Positions 51,721 through 61,706 are shown, counted from the first letter of the stretch. The stretch: DNA of 64,000 nucleotides from Paenibacillus sp. JNUCC-31 (GCF_014844075.1 NZ_CP062165.1:372001-436000); one strand, 5' to 3'. Notes: generated by a model from the sequence alone, not told the origin. Program-made: numbers and translations.

Positions 51721-52971
51721 TCATGAACCTGCTCGAATATTCCAGAGTTTACGTATATCCCGACTCTCATCCCATGTCCTCCCCTGTCTTAATTGGGTAA
51801 TTAAAGGAGCCGCATAACGTTCGTAGCGCTCATAATCATCCATTTGTGTCAGGTCATCCAGCAGGGTTGAAATAGGTGCCTGCATTATTTCGCGGTTCCC
51901 TTCATAAAAGGCCATATGGATTGCCTCCTTCGCCAATGGACGTTGACGGAGTTTACTATAGCCACCAGCAATCAGACCAGCCAGAGCTACGACACCTTTG
52001 GCAACCAGAGGAGATACCAGAAAGCTCGGCAATGTGCGGTATTCGAATCCACCGTAGGATTTCAGCCGAAAATCACCCAGTGCCCCATACCGCGGGCGTC
52101 TCCCTGAACCTCGCGGGTCCTGAAGAATGGCAAGCGGCAATGCGAGATAATTGTCCAAGGCACGCAGCAGTTCACCGTTCAGTGTCACGCCACTGAAATG
52201 AACATGTCCGCCAAGCGGCAGTCCTCGCTGGGGCATCCCCCCTGCCTGCCAAATCAGCGAATGGTCGCTAATGCTGCGTGAGGCTACCGCAAAGGCCCTC
52301 ATCAGATGTGCCAGCAGTTCACGCGGCTCGGAGCTGGGCGCTGGGCGTAGTTCCGCTACCGGATATATTCGCCGTCCGCCGATTGTCACGGAATCACAGC
52401 CTGCTACACCTGTACGTTCCAGAAATCGGGAAGCCGGTACGATTTTGGATTCAGGCATCTGCACAAGCAGGAACTCGGGGTCCATTCCAAGTGTAGGTGC
52501 TGTATTCCGATGCCGCTCTTCATCCAGTTCAGACTGAAGCTGTTTCCAGCCTGCACGGTACATGGCAGAGAGGTCGGTCATGCCCTTCCAAGGTCTCGGA
52601 TCAATCGAGACGACAGCGCAGCCGCTTTTCCCTGTAGCCTCCAATCTTACAGCTCCGTGATCCAGTCCGACTGTGTACAATGTTTTGACGGCAAGCCGTT
52701 CAATGCGTTTGAACAACGTCGAAGCAGCATCCGGGTCCAGCACACTTTCTTGCGCTCCACCCATGCCGCTGGTATCTCTGCGTTTGATTCGGATCGCTTG
52801 CAGGCAGCATATCTCCACATCGTAACGTACACGCAGGCCCAACTCTCGGGCACGCCTGCTCTGCGAGGACATCACTTCAATGCCGGATCGCTTCAGGCGA
52901 TCGGTCCGTTCCCTAGGGAGCATGCGTTCATATCGGCGCACCGCTTCCTCAGCCTCTTCTGTCACATTCAT
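51721..52971 (-). CDS. Putative amidoligase (COOH-NH2 ligase type)
   Basis: 416 aa from ATG 52971, with GGAAGGAGGG upstream. In the C-terminal two thirds GMDPEFLL, VAELRPAPS, GGHVHFSG and a YRTLPSFL motif follow the layout of amidoligases of the glutamine-synthetase-like fold (COOH-NH2 ligase group), which join carboxyl and amine groups. The N-terminal ~170 residues are less clear. It lies immediately downstream of cotE on the same strand, so a role in spore coat modification can be proposed but is not shown. Confidence 0.7.
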   Translation of the reverse strand: MNVTEEAEEAVRRYERMLPRERTDRLKRSGIEVMSSQSRRARELGLRVRYDVEICCLQAIRIKRRDTSGMGGAQESVLDPDAASTLFKRIERLAVKTLYTVGLDHGAVRLEATGKSGCAVVSIDPRPWKGMTDLSAMYRAGWKQLQSELDEERHRNTAPTLGMDPEFLLVQMPESKIVPASRFLERTGVAGCDSVTIGGRRIYPVAELRPAPSSEPRELLAHLMRAFAVASRSISDHSLIWQAGGMPQRGLPLGGHVHFSGVTLNGELLRALDNYLALPLAILQDPRGSGRRPRYGALGDFRLKSYGGFEYRTLPSFLVSPLVAKGVVALAGLIAGGYSKLRQRPLAKEAIHMAFYEGNREIMQAPISTLLDDLTQMDDYERYERYAAPLITQLRQGRTWDESRDIRKLWNIRAGS

Positions 52972-53090
52972 CTTGTCCCTCCTTCCCCATCGCCCCAAAA
53001 CGAAAACAACTCCACAAGGTGGAGCCTTCCTTCGAGAGGTATTTCAACGTACATCCAGGAGCCTCGTAGATCCTATAAATAATAATTATG

Positions 53091-53118
53091 AAAAAAGAGG
53101 GCTTGCGCCCTCTTCGTT
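53091..53118 (-). terminator. Terminator after cotE
   Basis: On the minus strand AAGAGGGC-GCAA-GCCCTC followed by TTTTTTC. Confidence 0.8.
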
Positions 53119-53169
53119 GCCGCTTCCGGCGCATATAATACCCTAACTAATCGTTCTAGTGCGATGAAA

Positions 53170-53730
53170 TTACAGTTCATCGTCCAGCAGGTCGGGATCG
53201 AGATCGTCATAATCTCCATCACCACTGCCAAAGTCATAATCCTTGTCTTCGTAATCTCCACAACCATCCGTGCACACTTTCACACAAACTTTAGTCTCGG
53301 CGACCAGCTCTACAGCGAATTCCCGTTCCACCCGGATAATTACGCTGCCTCCACCTGCCGACACCGTGGCTTCCACACAGCTCGGTTCCTGCGTTGCATC
53401 CGCAGATACCTCTACTGTGGCAGTCCGGTGTTTCGGGTCCAGATAGGACAAAGGCACATGTTCTACATACGACACTGTTTCTTTGGCTACATCCGTCTGC
53501 GAATTTTTGTCATAGGAATACCAGATGTTGATATCGTAAGTACCAATAACTTCAATTCCGTCCCCCGCTGATACAGCTTCATATTGGTGGTTGATAATCC
53601 AAGCCCCCAAAATACTGGTCGGACCATTAGGCGGAGTCACGGTATGTGTTACGGTAGAGAACTTACGACCTTTGCCGCAGATCGCCTTCGTGATGATCTC
53701 TCTACATTGATGTTTATGACTCAATGACAT
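53170..53730 (-). CDS. cotE: Outer spore coat morphogenetic protein CotE
   Basis: 186 aa from ATG 53730, with TGGAGGAGG upstream. The sequence (CREIITKAICGKGRKFS, SILGAWIINHQYEA, YDINIWYSYDKNSQTDVAKE) matches CotE, and the C-terminus is very acidic (DYEDKDYDFGSGDGDYDD). CotE organises the outer coat of the spore. It is upstream of the amidoligase-like gene. Confidence 0.93.
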   Translation of the reverse strand: MSLSHKHQCREIITKAICGKGRKFSTVTHTVTPPNGPTSILGAWIINHQYEAVSAGDGIEVIGTYDINIWYSYDKNSQTDVAKETVSYVEHVPLSYLDPKHRTATVEVSADATQEPSCVEATVSAGGGSVIIRVEREFAVELVAETKVCVKVCTDGCGDYEDKDYDFGSGDGDYDDLDPDLLDDEL

Positions 53731-53805
53731 CTTTAAACCTCCTCCATACAATCATTCACTACAAGTGTATGCAGGGCATCCGTCTAGGGTGACAACTATT
53801 TTCTA

Positions 53806-54783
53806 TTATTCGTTTGTAGATTGGGACCGGTCCGTAATTGGGGACGGCGCTTTGTCCTTCTTCGCGATTTTCAGATACAGCGCGAGTTCCCGGCACAGCT
53901 GGAGAATCGCGGAGCGAATCTCAAATTCTTCCCTTGTATCCGGCAGATCCATTCGCCTGAATTCTTCCTGCACATCTGCGAGAAGTTTTTCGGTTCGTCC
54001 CGTGTAAGATTCGGTCAACACATCCTGGCTAAGCTGATCAAACAGCTCTGACACCATCTCCGCATGCGGCATCTTCTGATAGATCTGGGAGACCAGATGC
54101 ATCATATGCTGGATGGAATCCAGCTGCGTTTTGCGCATATAAAAGTAAACACTCCAGCCCTCATTCGGGTGGATGACCTGATTCTCCAATGAACGTTTGG
54201 CTGCTTCAATGCCGCCAAGGACAGCCTTGTCGGCTTCAATCAGTTCTTTTCCTGCCCAGACTTCGTTGGGATTTCGCAACGTGGCTGCAAATTCCTTGAA
54301 GATGACGGAGAATAATTCATCGATCCTTTTGCGGATACGCAGCATCTGCGGATCAGCAGCCGGCATGTAGGCCAGATTGACCACCATCGCGGAACCAAGG
54401 CCAACTAACAGCAATCCAATTTGTACCAGAACGACATGTACGTCCATTTCTCCGCCGCCAAATACCCGAAACACTACGACAGACCCCGTCACAATACCTT
54501 CCTTGAACCCTGCCCGGACAATAACCGGAAACGCAATCAGTATGTAGACCGCCAGCACCCAGTAATGGAAGCCGAGAAAGTGAAAAAGTACACTTGCAAA
54601 TAAAAGCCCCACTACGGAAGCGAAGAATCGGGCAGAAATGGTACGAATACTTCTTTTTCGAGTTACGTCCACGCCCAGAATGGCGAGCAAACCCGCCGAT
54701 GTTGGTCCAGGCAAGCCGCACCAGTCCGCAATCAGCACGGCCATCAGCGCGGCTATTGCGGTTTTTATTACCCTAAAACCCAT
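53806..54783 (-). CDS. FUSC/aromatic acid exporter-like membrane protein
   Basis: 325 aa. The N-terminal half has about four membrane segments (IADWCGLPGPTSAGLLAIL, FFASVVGLLFASVLF, YWVLAVYILIAFPVIV, LVQIGLLLVGLGSAMVVNLAYM). The soluble C-terminal half is mainly helical (RIRKRIDELFSVIFKEFAATL). This matches the ArAE_1/FUSC group, which includes B. subtilis YqjA. Transport of aromatic acids is a family guess. Confidence 0.8.
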   Translation of the reverse strand: MGFRVIKTAIAALMAVLIADWCGLPGPTSAGLLAILGVDVTRKRSIRTISARFFASVVGLLFASVLFHFLGFHYWVLAVYILIAFPVIVRAGFKEGIVTGSVVVFRVFGGGEMDVHVVLVQIGLLLVGLGSAMVVNLAYMPAADPQMLRIRKRIDELFSVIFKEFAATLRNPNEVWAGKELIEADKAVLGGIEAAKRSLENQVIHPNEGWSVYFYMRKTQLDSIQHMMHLVSQIYQKMPHAEMVSELFDQLSQDVLTESYTGRTEKLLADVQEEFRRMDLPDTREEFEIRSAILQLCRELALYLKIAKKDKAPSPITDRSQSTNE

Positions 54784-55234
54784 CTAACATTCCTCTCCTC
54801 TAAGCTGCAAAAATGTCAAAGCAAGCGAGTCACACCTCTCCACATGATCGCTTGTCCAATACCAGTAGAACGACTTTCGCATATCATTCCCTAGTATTAC
54901 TCATCCTGCCACAAACCATTTCATCTCCACTAAAAAAAGAATGTAGCGAAAGAATTGCATATCATTTTGGACACAATGCCCAGTAAACGGCATCAACCGA
55001 CATGCGCATGCATGCCGGTCACAATAACACGCCCCGGATGAGGGACGCTGGCAATTTGATTGATGCGACGGAAGCCTCTAGGCCCTCTTCTCCAATCGTC
55101 GCATTCATTCCGGACTGCGCGGAATATTCGTATTAGTATGGTACTTGATTTTACGGGTTCGGGCAACGTGACACCTCTTGTGAAATTGTATACATATCGT
55201 AAAGCACTCTTTTACACATGCATACTTTGCAAGA
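54784..55234. other. Intergenic stretch, little recognised
   Basis: Contains a palindromic segment near 55000 (CCGACATGCGCATGCATGCCGG) that may be a terminator or operator. No reading frame with a family match was seen. Confidence 0.4.
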
Positions 55235-56071
55235 TTACCTGCGTCCTGCCAGCAGCTTGCGTTCTACATAAACAACGAGTTGATACATCGCTGTCGCTAC
55301 CGCTGCAATAATCAATAAACTTGACAAAACCAGAGTGAAATTAAACACTTGGAATCCATAGATGATCAGATACCCCAGCCCCTGCTTGGCGACCAGAAAT
55401 TCACCCACGATCACCCCAACCCAGGCCATACCCACGTTTACTTTTAGGGTAGAGACAATGGCGGGAAAGGAAGCGGGCAATACCACTTTGGTAAAAATTT
55501 CGGAGCGATCGCCACCAAACGTGCGGATGACTTTAATATAATTCTGATCCACTTCATTGAAGCTGTTATACACAACAAGTGTTGTTATAATCACCGTAAT
55601 TGACAAGGTCGTCATAACAATCGCCGTAAAACCGGCACCAAACATGACAATAAAAATCGGACCCAGCGCTACCTTCGGCATACTGTTAAATACAACCATG
55701 TAAGGATCAAGCACCTTGGACAAAAAAGGAGACCACCAGATCAGGACCGCAAGCAGCGTTCCGACGAGTGTCCCCAGCAAAAAACCAACTGCCGTTTCCC
55801 CAACGGTTACACCGACATGCGCCCATAACTCCCCGCTGGCAATGTCCTTGCCAATCTGATTGAAAATTTTGCTTGGATAACTGAACAAGAGCACGTCGAT
55901 CCAGCGCAGTCGTCCCGCCAGTTCCCACAACAAAAACATACATACCAGCATGGACAGCTGCACAGCCAGCACTTTATGACGCCATCTGGCGACCTGCTGA
56001 ATATGACTTTGGTGCAGCTGTTTCATCCAGTCATCACGCATTTCCTGCTTCTTCTGATTCGCATGATTCAC
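55235..56071 (-). CDS. ABC importer permease (taurine/nitrate/thiamine-precursor type)
   Basis: 278 aa with about six membrane segments and the EAA-type loop YIKVIRTFGGDRSEIFTKVVLPAS near residues 180-205. It starts at GTG, overlapping the ATPase gene by 4 nt. The genes form a three-gene importer. The substrate cannot be read from sequence. Confidence 0.87.
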   Translation of the reverse strand: MNHANQKKQEMRDDWMKQLHQSHIQQVARWRHKVLAVQLSMLVCMFLLWELAGRLRWIDVLLFSYPSKIFNQIGKDIASGELWAHVGVTVGETAVGFLLGTLVGTLLAVLIWWSPFLSKVLDPYMVVFNSMPKVALGPIFIVMFGAGFTAIVMTTLSITVIITTLVVYNSFNEVDQNYIKVIRTFGGDRSEIFTKVVLPASFPAIVSTLKVNVGMAWVGVIVGEFLVAKQGLGYLIIYGFQVFNFTLVLSSLLIIAAVATAMYQLVVYVERKLLAGRR

Positions 56072-56862
56072 CCGTTCTTCTCACCTCCTCCGGACTGTTC
56101 CAGTTCGCTCCATAACGCCTGAAACAGCTCATTGAAACCTTGCTGCTCCCGCGCGTAAAAAGGTTGCACGTCCCGCAGCTCCTCAGGGATGATGAACTCC
56201 CGCCGAATGCGGCCCGGATTGCGATCAAGCACGATAACGCGATCACTGACAGCGATAGCTTCCGACAGGTCATGAGTGACAAGCACCGAAGTTTTACCGG
56301 ACGCCTTCAATGTGTCTGATACCAGATCCTCCAATTGCAGCTTAGTTTGATAATCAAGCGCAGAGAAGGGTTCATCAAGCAAGAGTATTCCCGGGTCTGT
56401 AGCCAGTGTGCGTACCAGCGCCACGCGTTGCCGCATACCCCCGGATAGCTCGGAAGGATACTGGTCTTCGGTGCCAGCGAGACCCATGCCTGCCAACAGC
56501 TCCCTCGCACGTTCACGGCTCCGTTCATCGAGCGTACCTGTCAGTTCAAGTCCGATCAGGACATTGTCCAGAATGGTCCGCCATGGAAACAGATAATCCT
56601 GTTGCAGCATATAACCGATCTGGGCAGAAGGACCCTCGATGCGTTTACCTTTAACTTGGACCTCGCCTGCGGTTGGGGTGAGCAGCCCGGCGATGATCGA
56701 CAGCAACGTGGTTTTTCCACATCCGCTGGGGCCAACAAGACTGACGAACTCTCCTTGCTTGACCTGAAGACTCAGATTTTCAATAACCAGTGAAGCTTCA
56801 CGCTCACTGACATAAACTTGCGAAATCCCTTCCAGTTTGATCACCGTTTCGGATTCAGGCAT
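56068..56862 (-). CDS. ABC importer ATPase, SsuB/TauB-like
   Basis: 264 aa. Walker A GPSGCGKTT, signature LSGGM, Walker B LLLDEPFSALD and the switch VTHDLSEAI. It belongs to the nitrate/sulfonate/taurine group. It lies between the binding protein and the permease. Confidence 0.92.
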   Translation of the reverse strand: MPESETVIKLEGISQVYVSEREASLVIENLSLQVKQGEFVSLVGPSGCGKTTLLSIIAGLLTPTAGEVQVKGKRIEGPSAQIGYMLQQDYLFPWRTILDNVLIGLELTGTLDERSRERARELLAGMGLAGTEDQYPSELSGGMRQRVALVRTLATDPGILLLDEPFSALDYQTKLQLEDLVSDTLKASGKTSVLVTHDLSEAIAVSDRVIVLDRNPGRIRREFIIPEELRDVQPFYAREQQGFNELFQALWSELEQSGGGEKNG

Positions 56863-56892
56863 ATGTGCTCACTTCCTTTCCTGAATACCTGG

Positions 56893-57897
56893 TTACTTAT
56901 TCGATGCCGCTTGTTCTGCATAGGAGTTATCGACGATTGTTGCAGACTCCACCCGCTGTTTTAATTCTCCTGCCGCAGTCATGACGTCGAGCAAGTTATT
57001 CCATTCTTCTTCATCAATGATTGGATCCGTTGCATATGTTCCCTGTTCCTTATAGCGATTCACACTGCTTACCAGGATGGCTGGGTCGATATCTTTGAAA
57101 TAGGGTTTGATGACCTCAGCAATCTCTTCAGCCGTATGGGAATCTACCCACGTTTGCGCTTTGTGCAGACCGTTCGTAAACTTCTGAACCACGTCTTTGT
57201 TGTCGTTCATGTAGCTTTGTTTGGTCATGAACACCGTATAAGGCAGATGACCGCTTTCCGTTCCAAACGAGGCTACAACCTTCCCGCGACCCTCTTTTTC
57301 AAAGATGGATGCCTGGGGCTCAAACAACTGCACATAATCACCTGTACCAGAGGCAAAAGCGGAAGCGATGTTGGCAAAATCCACATTTTGAATCAGCTCC
57401 AGATCATTCTGCGGATGAATGCCATGTTTGTTCAGCGTGAATTCGCCTGCCATCTGAGGCATGCCGCCTTTTCTTTGTCCAAGGAAAGTACTCTGTTTCA
57501 ATTGATTCCAATCGAAACTTCCTTCGGGATTGCGGGCAAACAGAAATGTTCCGTCTGTCTGTGTAAGCTGGGCAAAGTTAATGACCGGGTCTTCCGCTCC
57601 CTGCTGATAAACATAGATCGATGTCTCTGCCCCAACCAGCGCGATGTCAACAGAACCTGCGAGCAATGCCGCCATCGTTTTATCACCGCCAGCTGTCGTC
57701 TGAATGTCCACTTCAAGCCCCTGTTCCTCAAAAAAACCTTGGGCCACCGCCACATACTCCGGTGCGTAAAATACAGAACGCGTGACCTCACCAATCGTAA
57801 TTTTGCCTGCATTTTTCTCTTGATTGCAGCTCGTGAGCGCCACAATGATAATGAGCAAAATGACAATGGCCCGGATGAACCAGGGCGTGTATTTCAT
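56893..57897 (-). CDS. NMT1/SsuA-like substrate-binding lipoprotein
   Basis: 334 aa from ATG 57897, with GGGAGGG upstream. The signal peptide ends in lipobox LTSC. The mature protein has GEVTRSVFYAPEYVAVAQGFF, KTMAALLAGSVDIALVGAE and GRKGG-like motifs of the NMT1/THI5 family. Substrates of this family include sulfonates, nitrate and thiamine precursors. I saw no TPP riboswitch in the short upstream gap, so a thiamine role is not supported. Confidence 0.86.
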   Translation of the reverse strand: MKYTPWFIRAIVILLIIIVALTSCNQEKNAGKITIGEVTRSVFYAPEYVAVAQGFFEEQGLEVDIQTTAGGDKTMAALLAGSVDIALVGAETSIYVYQQGAEDPVINFAQLTQTDGTFLFARNPEGSFDWNQLKQSTFLGQRKGGMPQMAGEFTLNKHGIHPQNDLELIQNVDFANIASAFASGTGDYVQLFEPQASIFEKEGRGKVVASFGTESGHLPYTVFMTKQSYMNDNKDVVQKFTNGLHKAQTWVDSHTAEEIAEVIKPYFKDIDPAILVSSVNRYKEQGTYATDPIIDEEEWNNLLDVMTAAGELKQRVESATIVDNSYAEQAASNK

Positions 57898-57984
57898 GGT
57901 ATTTCCCTCCCTCACTGGTTTCAGCTGTTCTCTCTACTATGGATATGCCGCTGCCTAACAAAAGGTTAAGAATTGCATGCAAAA

Positions 57985-58018
57985 GAAGAGCCGGGCCAAT
58001 GCGCCCCGCTCTTCAACC
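57985..58018 (-). terminator. Terminator after the carboxypeptidase gene
   Basis: GAAGAGCGGGGC-GCATT-GGCCCGGCTCTTC followed by TTTTGC on the minus strand. Confidence 0.75.
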
Positions 58019-58043
58019 ATTGGATAATGATGTTATCGCTGTC

Positions 58044-59558
58044 CTACAGCTTGTAAATCTCGGCATATTTCGCTTCCAGATAATCGGCCAGATAATCCGG
58101 GTTCAACTCTTCACCCGTTACGGCCAGAATCAACTCGGACGGTGTGCGGCTTTTGCCATAACGATAAATCTTGTCCGTTAACCATTCCTTGATTGGAATC
58201 AGGTTACCTTCGGCAATAAAGGCATCAAACGCCGGCATTTCCTTACGCAAGGTATGTAGAATCTGGGCAGCATACATGTTGCCAAGCGAGTACGACGCAA
58301 AATAACCGAAGTCGCCACCGGACCAATGTACATCCTGCAGCACACCCAACCCATCATTTGGTGGCACGATGCCCAGATATTCTTTGTATTTGGCATTCCA
58401 GGTCTCAGGCAGGTCTTTGACTTCCAAACCTTCGTTGAACAGCATTTTCTCAATTTCATAGCGAATGATGATATGCAGATTGTACGTCAGTTCATCCGCT
58501 TCAATTCGAATCAAAGAGCTCTCCACCCGATTAATTGCCCGGTAGAAGTCTTCCAGTTCAACCTCGCTCAACTGTGGGAAATGCTGCTGCAAATCGCTGT
58601 AATAACGCGTCCAGAATGGACGGCTGCGGCCAATCATATTTTCCCAAAGTCGTGACTGGGATTCGTGGATGCCCATAGACGTGCCTTCGGCAAGAAGGGT
58701 ACCGGCCAGACTGTCGTCAATATTTTGCTCATACAGGGCATGTCCGCCTTCGTGTAGTGAACTGAAGACCGCACTTGTCACATCATCCTGCAAATAATTC
58801 GTCGTGATCCGCACATCACCTGGATTCAGACCCGTTGCGAACGGGTGAACACTCTCATCGAGTCTTCCGGCTTCAAAGTCATAACCCATTTGTCCCAGAA
58901 TAAACAAGCTGAATTTTTCCTGTTGATCCTTGTCAAACAGCTGGTTCAGGAACTCCGTATTCGGCTTGTTCGCCGATGCATTGATCTTCTCTTGCAAGGG
59001 CACCAAACGGGCTTTGAGACGGGCAAATACGGCATCTACCTTTTCTACCGTGAGTTCCGGTTCATACATGTCCAAAAGGGTATCGTAACGCGTATCTTTC
59101 ACGCCCCAGTAGTCAATAAACTCCTGTTTGAGCTTCACAATGTCCGTAAGATAGGGCGAAAATCCAGCGAAATCACTGTTATGTTTGGCATCTTCCCATG
59201 CTGTCTCTGATTTGGCTGTGAGCACGGTATATGCTTGCACTTTCTCGGGTGGTACCGACTGACTGCGATCATACTCTTTTTTGCAGTCTTCCACCTGACG
59301 GCGGTCTGTATCTTCCAGTTGTTCCAGTACCGCTGGAGTTGTTAAGGTATCCAGGTAGGATTTCATCTCCACTGAAGTCTGCAGTTTGAATGCTTCGGTA
59401 GATAACAATCCAAGCGTTTCCGAACGTGTCGGAACGCCTTTTTTCGGCGCGCCTGTGCGCAGATCCCAGTGAAGCAAACCAATGGCTTCATGATAACTCT
59501 TGATTTTACGGGCCAGATTACGGAAGGATTCCAGCTGTTGCTGTGCGTGTTTATCCAT
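58044..59558 (-). CDS. M32 carboxypeptidase (thermostable carboxypeptidase-like)
   Basis: 504 aa. The zinc motif HEGGHALYEQN is near residue 268, with the second zinc Glu further on (GMHESQS-like, MGIHESQSRLWEN). M32 enzymes remove C-terminal residues from peptides. It resembles YpwA of Bacillus. Length is typical. Confidence 0.92.
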   Translation of the reverse strand: MDKHAQQQLESFRNLARKIKSYHEAIGLLHWDLRTGAPKKGVPTRSETLGLLSTEAFKLQTSVEMKSYLDTLTTPAVLEQLEDTDRRQVEDCKKEYDRSQSVPPEKVQAYTVLTAKSETAWEDAKHNSDFAGFSPYLTDIVKLKQEFIDYWGVKDTRYDTLLDMYEPELTVEKVDAVFARLKARLVPLQEKINASANKPNTEFLNQLFDKDQQEKFSLFILGQMGYDFEAGRLDESVHPFATGLNPGDVRITTNYLQDDVTSAVFSSLHEGGHALYEQNIDDSLAGTLLAEGTSMGIHESQSRLWENMIGRSRPFWTRYYSDLQQHFPQLSEVELEDFYRAINRVESSLIRIEADELTYNLHIIIRYEIEKMLFNEGLEVKDLPETWNAKYKEYLGIVPPNDGLGVLQDVHWSGGDFGYFASYSLGNMYAAQILHTLRKEMPAFDAFIAEGNLIPIKEWLTDKIYRYGKSRTPSELILAVTGEELNPDYLADYLEAKYAEIYKL

Positions 59559-59786
59559 TGTTAACGTTCACCTCTCCAAAAAAAAGTTTATATACCCTAT
59601 TGATGATACTTTTTGCAATGCGTATAATCAACTTTTAACAGATGCAATTTGTATTACTCTACTATAGAGCAAAATATTGCGAGTTGCAGACCGTGGTAAA
59701 AAAGAATAAAAATATAGGGCGTAGGACAAGCTGCACTTGATGCAAGTGGCCGTGCTCATCGTATTGGATAACAGGAGGCAATGGAC
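59559..59786. other. Divergent promoter region
   Basis: The 228-nt space between the M32 gene (minus) and the carbonic anhydrase (plus) must hold both promoters; I did not find a strong -10/-35 pair. AGGAGG lies just before the carbonic anhydrase start. Confidence 0.35.
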
Positions 59787-60362
59787 ATGAACAACATTCA
59801 AGAGATTCTGGCTTACAACAAAACATTTGTCGAGACAAAAGAATACGAAAAGTATACGGCTGGCAAGTTTCCAACCAAAAAGATGGTCATCATTACTTGT
59901 ATGGATACGCGTTTGGTGGAAATGCTGCCCAAGGCCATGAACCTGAAAAATGGCGATGTGAAAATTATTAAAAACGCTGGCGCGATTATCTCTCAGCCTT
60001 TTGGGTCAGTCATGCGTAGTGTACTCGTCGCGATCTATGAGCTTGGTGCCGATGAAGTACTGGTTGTTGGACATACGGAATGCGGCATGGCTTCCCTGCA
60101 CGCCGAAACGATGATCGGACATATGGTTGAACGGGGAGTATCGGCAGAAGTCATGAGCACGCTGGAGAACTCCGGCATTCGTTTGCAAAAGTGGTTACGC
60201 GGGTTTGACAGCGTTGAAGAAGGGGTAAAACATACTGTGGAAGTGATCAAGAAACATCCATTGCTTCCGCCCAATGTACCCGTCCACGGCATGGTCATCG
60301 ACTCCTACACAGGTGAACTTGATCTTGTCGCTGAGGGGTATGGGCAACAGACATCTCTCTAA
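59787..60362 (+). CDS. Beta-class carbonic anhydrase
   Basis: 191 aa from ATG 59787 (an ATG two codons earlier has GGAGG too close). Zinc and catalytic residues are Cys38, Asp40, Arg42 (CMDTR), His96 and Cys99 (HTECG), the type II pattern. It interconverts CO2 and bicarbonate in the cytoplasm. It resembles YtiB of Bacillus. Confidence 0.9.
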   Translation: MNNIQEILAYNKTFVETKEYEKYTAGKFPTKKMVIITCMDTRLVEMLPKAMNLKNGDVKIIKNAGAIISQPFGSVMRSVLVAIYELGADEVLVVGHTECGMASLHAETMIGHMVERGVSAEVMSTLENSGIRLQKWLRGFDSVEEGVKHTVEVIKKHPLLPPNVPVHGMVIDSYTGELDLVAEGYGQQTSL

Positions 60363-60371
60363 ATGGTTTTG

Positions 60372-60404
60372 GGTGCGGACCTCAGGGTCCGCACTCTTTT
60401 TTTG
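60372..60404 (+). terminator. Terminator after the carbonic anhydrase gene
   Basis: GGTGCGGACC-TCA-GGGTCCGCAC then TCTTTTTTT; a strong stem. Confidence 0.85.
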
Positions 60405-60537
60405 TCTAAATTGAGGCAGTTGTTCTGCCAGGTTGTCAAACCATACAGTTTCAGTGTACACTTTTATGAAAGCGGTCAATGAGAACCATTTTGTATTGTT
60501 TTCGCTGACCCAGCCCTAATATTAAGGAGACATGTGC

Positions 60538-61104
60538 ATGAACATACTTTCCTACGGATTGCTCGGGCTTCTTACCCGCGAGGAGTCATCAGGTTATGAT
60601 CTAATGTTGAAAATCCAGCCACATTGGCAGGCCAAACACAGTCAGATCTATCCCCTCCTCTCCAAAATGGAAAACGATGAGCTTTTAGCCTCCCGCTGGG
60701 TGCAACAGTCTGACAAACCGGACAAAAAAATGTATGCAGTCACGGAAAAAGGTATTGAAAAACTGCTGGGATGGATGATCACTCCCGTTACCGCTCCGGT
60801 TACTCGTGACGAGTTCAATCTGCGTATTTTATGTGTCGGCATTGCGGAAGACGGAAGCATGAGACGTATTCTGAATGAACGACAGAACTGGTTTATGGAA
60901 CGCATCCGTTATTTCGAGGGACTGAAATCCCGTATACCTCAGGATAATTTGAAAGTAGGCAGCCGGGAGTTCGGAAGTTACATTCTGGTACAAAAAGGGT
61001 TGATGAACGCACAAACAGGCCTCGAATGGTGCAACTGGGTTATCCAGCTTCTCGATGGTCAGGCAGCCATTCAGGACCCTTGTCCAAGTATTTCAGAAAA
61101 TTAA
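60538..61104 (+). CDS. PadR-family transcriptional regulator
   Basis: 188 aa from ATG 60538, with AAGGAG 8 nt upstream; an ATG two codons earlier is too near it. The N-terminal winged helix has SYGLLGLLTREESSGYDLMLKI and YAVTEKGIEKLLGW. The C-terminal part is a helical Vir_act_alpha_C-like dimerisation domain. The target is unknown; neighbours do not give an obvious partner. Confidence 0.87.
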   Translation: MNILSYGLLGLLTREESSGYDLMLKIQPHWQAKHSQIYPLLSKMENDELLASRWVQQSDKPDKKMYAVTEKGIEKLLGWMITPVTAPVTRDEFNLRILCVGIAEDGSMRRILNERQNWFMERIRYFEGLKSRIPQDNLKVGSREFGSYILVQKGLMNAQTGLEWCNWVIQLLDGQAAIQDPCPSISEN

Positions 61105-61203
61105 ACAAAATTTGAAACGATCCTGCAAGTTGACCGTATTAACTGAGTAAGGTCCATTTTTGGGCGAATCAAACAAATTAATCGGGGGGTTACGATCTTT
61201 ACA

Positions 61204-61701
61204 ATGAAGAACAAATTCGGAATTAAACATCTCATGATGGTTTTCATGGCCTTTACATTGTTGTTCGCAACAGTCGGAGTCGCAAATCCGGATTCTGCTG
61301 ATGCTAGACGTGGTGGCGGTTTCAAATCGGGTACGAAAAGTTACACCAATACACCTAAGAAATCCGATTCCAACGTGAGCAAATCAAACACAAATAACAA
61401 CTCCAGCAATGGAGCAGCAACGAACCGTGGCGGATTCTTCGGCGGTGGCGGTGGATTTATGAAAGGCATGATGCTGGGTGGTCTGGCAGGTATGATGTTC
61501 GGCGGATTGTTCGGCGGCATGGGAGCTTTGGGTAACATTCTTGGATTGCTCGTAAACGTGGCTGCAATTATGTTGATCGTGATGCTCGCGATGGCCCTGT
61601 TCAGAGCCATTACGAATCGTCGTAAACCGGCAGCGGATGGTCGTTATGACCGCCGTAATGATCGTGATGATGATGACCGTAACAGAAACGGACGGTACTA
61701 A
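61204..61701 (+). CDS. Glycine-rich membrane protein, unknown
   Basis: 165 aa. A signal peptide-like start (MVFMAFTLLFATVGVA) is followed by a Ser/Thr/Asn-rich region, then GGFFGGGGGFMKGMMLGG and a hydrophobic stretch up to about residue 133, and a basic/acidic tail (DRRNDRDDDDRNRN). The Gly-rich membrane part resembles Tim44-like/preprotein-translocase-associated proteins of Bacilli. The ATG is 14 nt after GGGGGG. Function unknown. Confidence 0.7.
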   Translation: MKNKFGIKHLMMVFMAFTLLFATVGVANPDSADARRGGGFKSGTKSYTNTPKKSDSNVSKSNTNNNSSNGAATNRGGFFGGGGGFMKGMMLGGLAGMMFGGLFGGMGALGNILGLLVNVAAIMLIVMLAMALFRAITNRRKPAADGRYDRRNDRDDDDRNRNGRY

Positions 61702-61706
61702 TCTCT

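Noticed and set aside
57136..57969. A 277-codon plus-strand ORF over the importer binding protein
   Set aside because: It is antisense to an established gene and has no recognisable domain.
57898..58043. Possible TPP riboswitch before the NMT1-type importer
   Set aside because: The gap holds only the carboxypeptidase terminator; no CUGAGA-type core or T-H-I box structure was seen.
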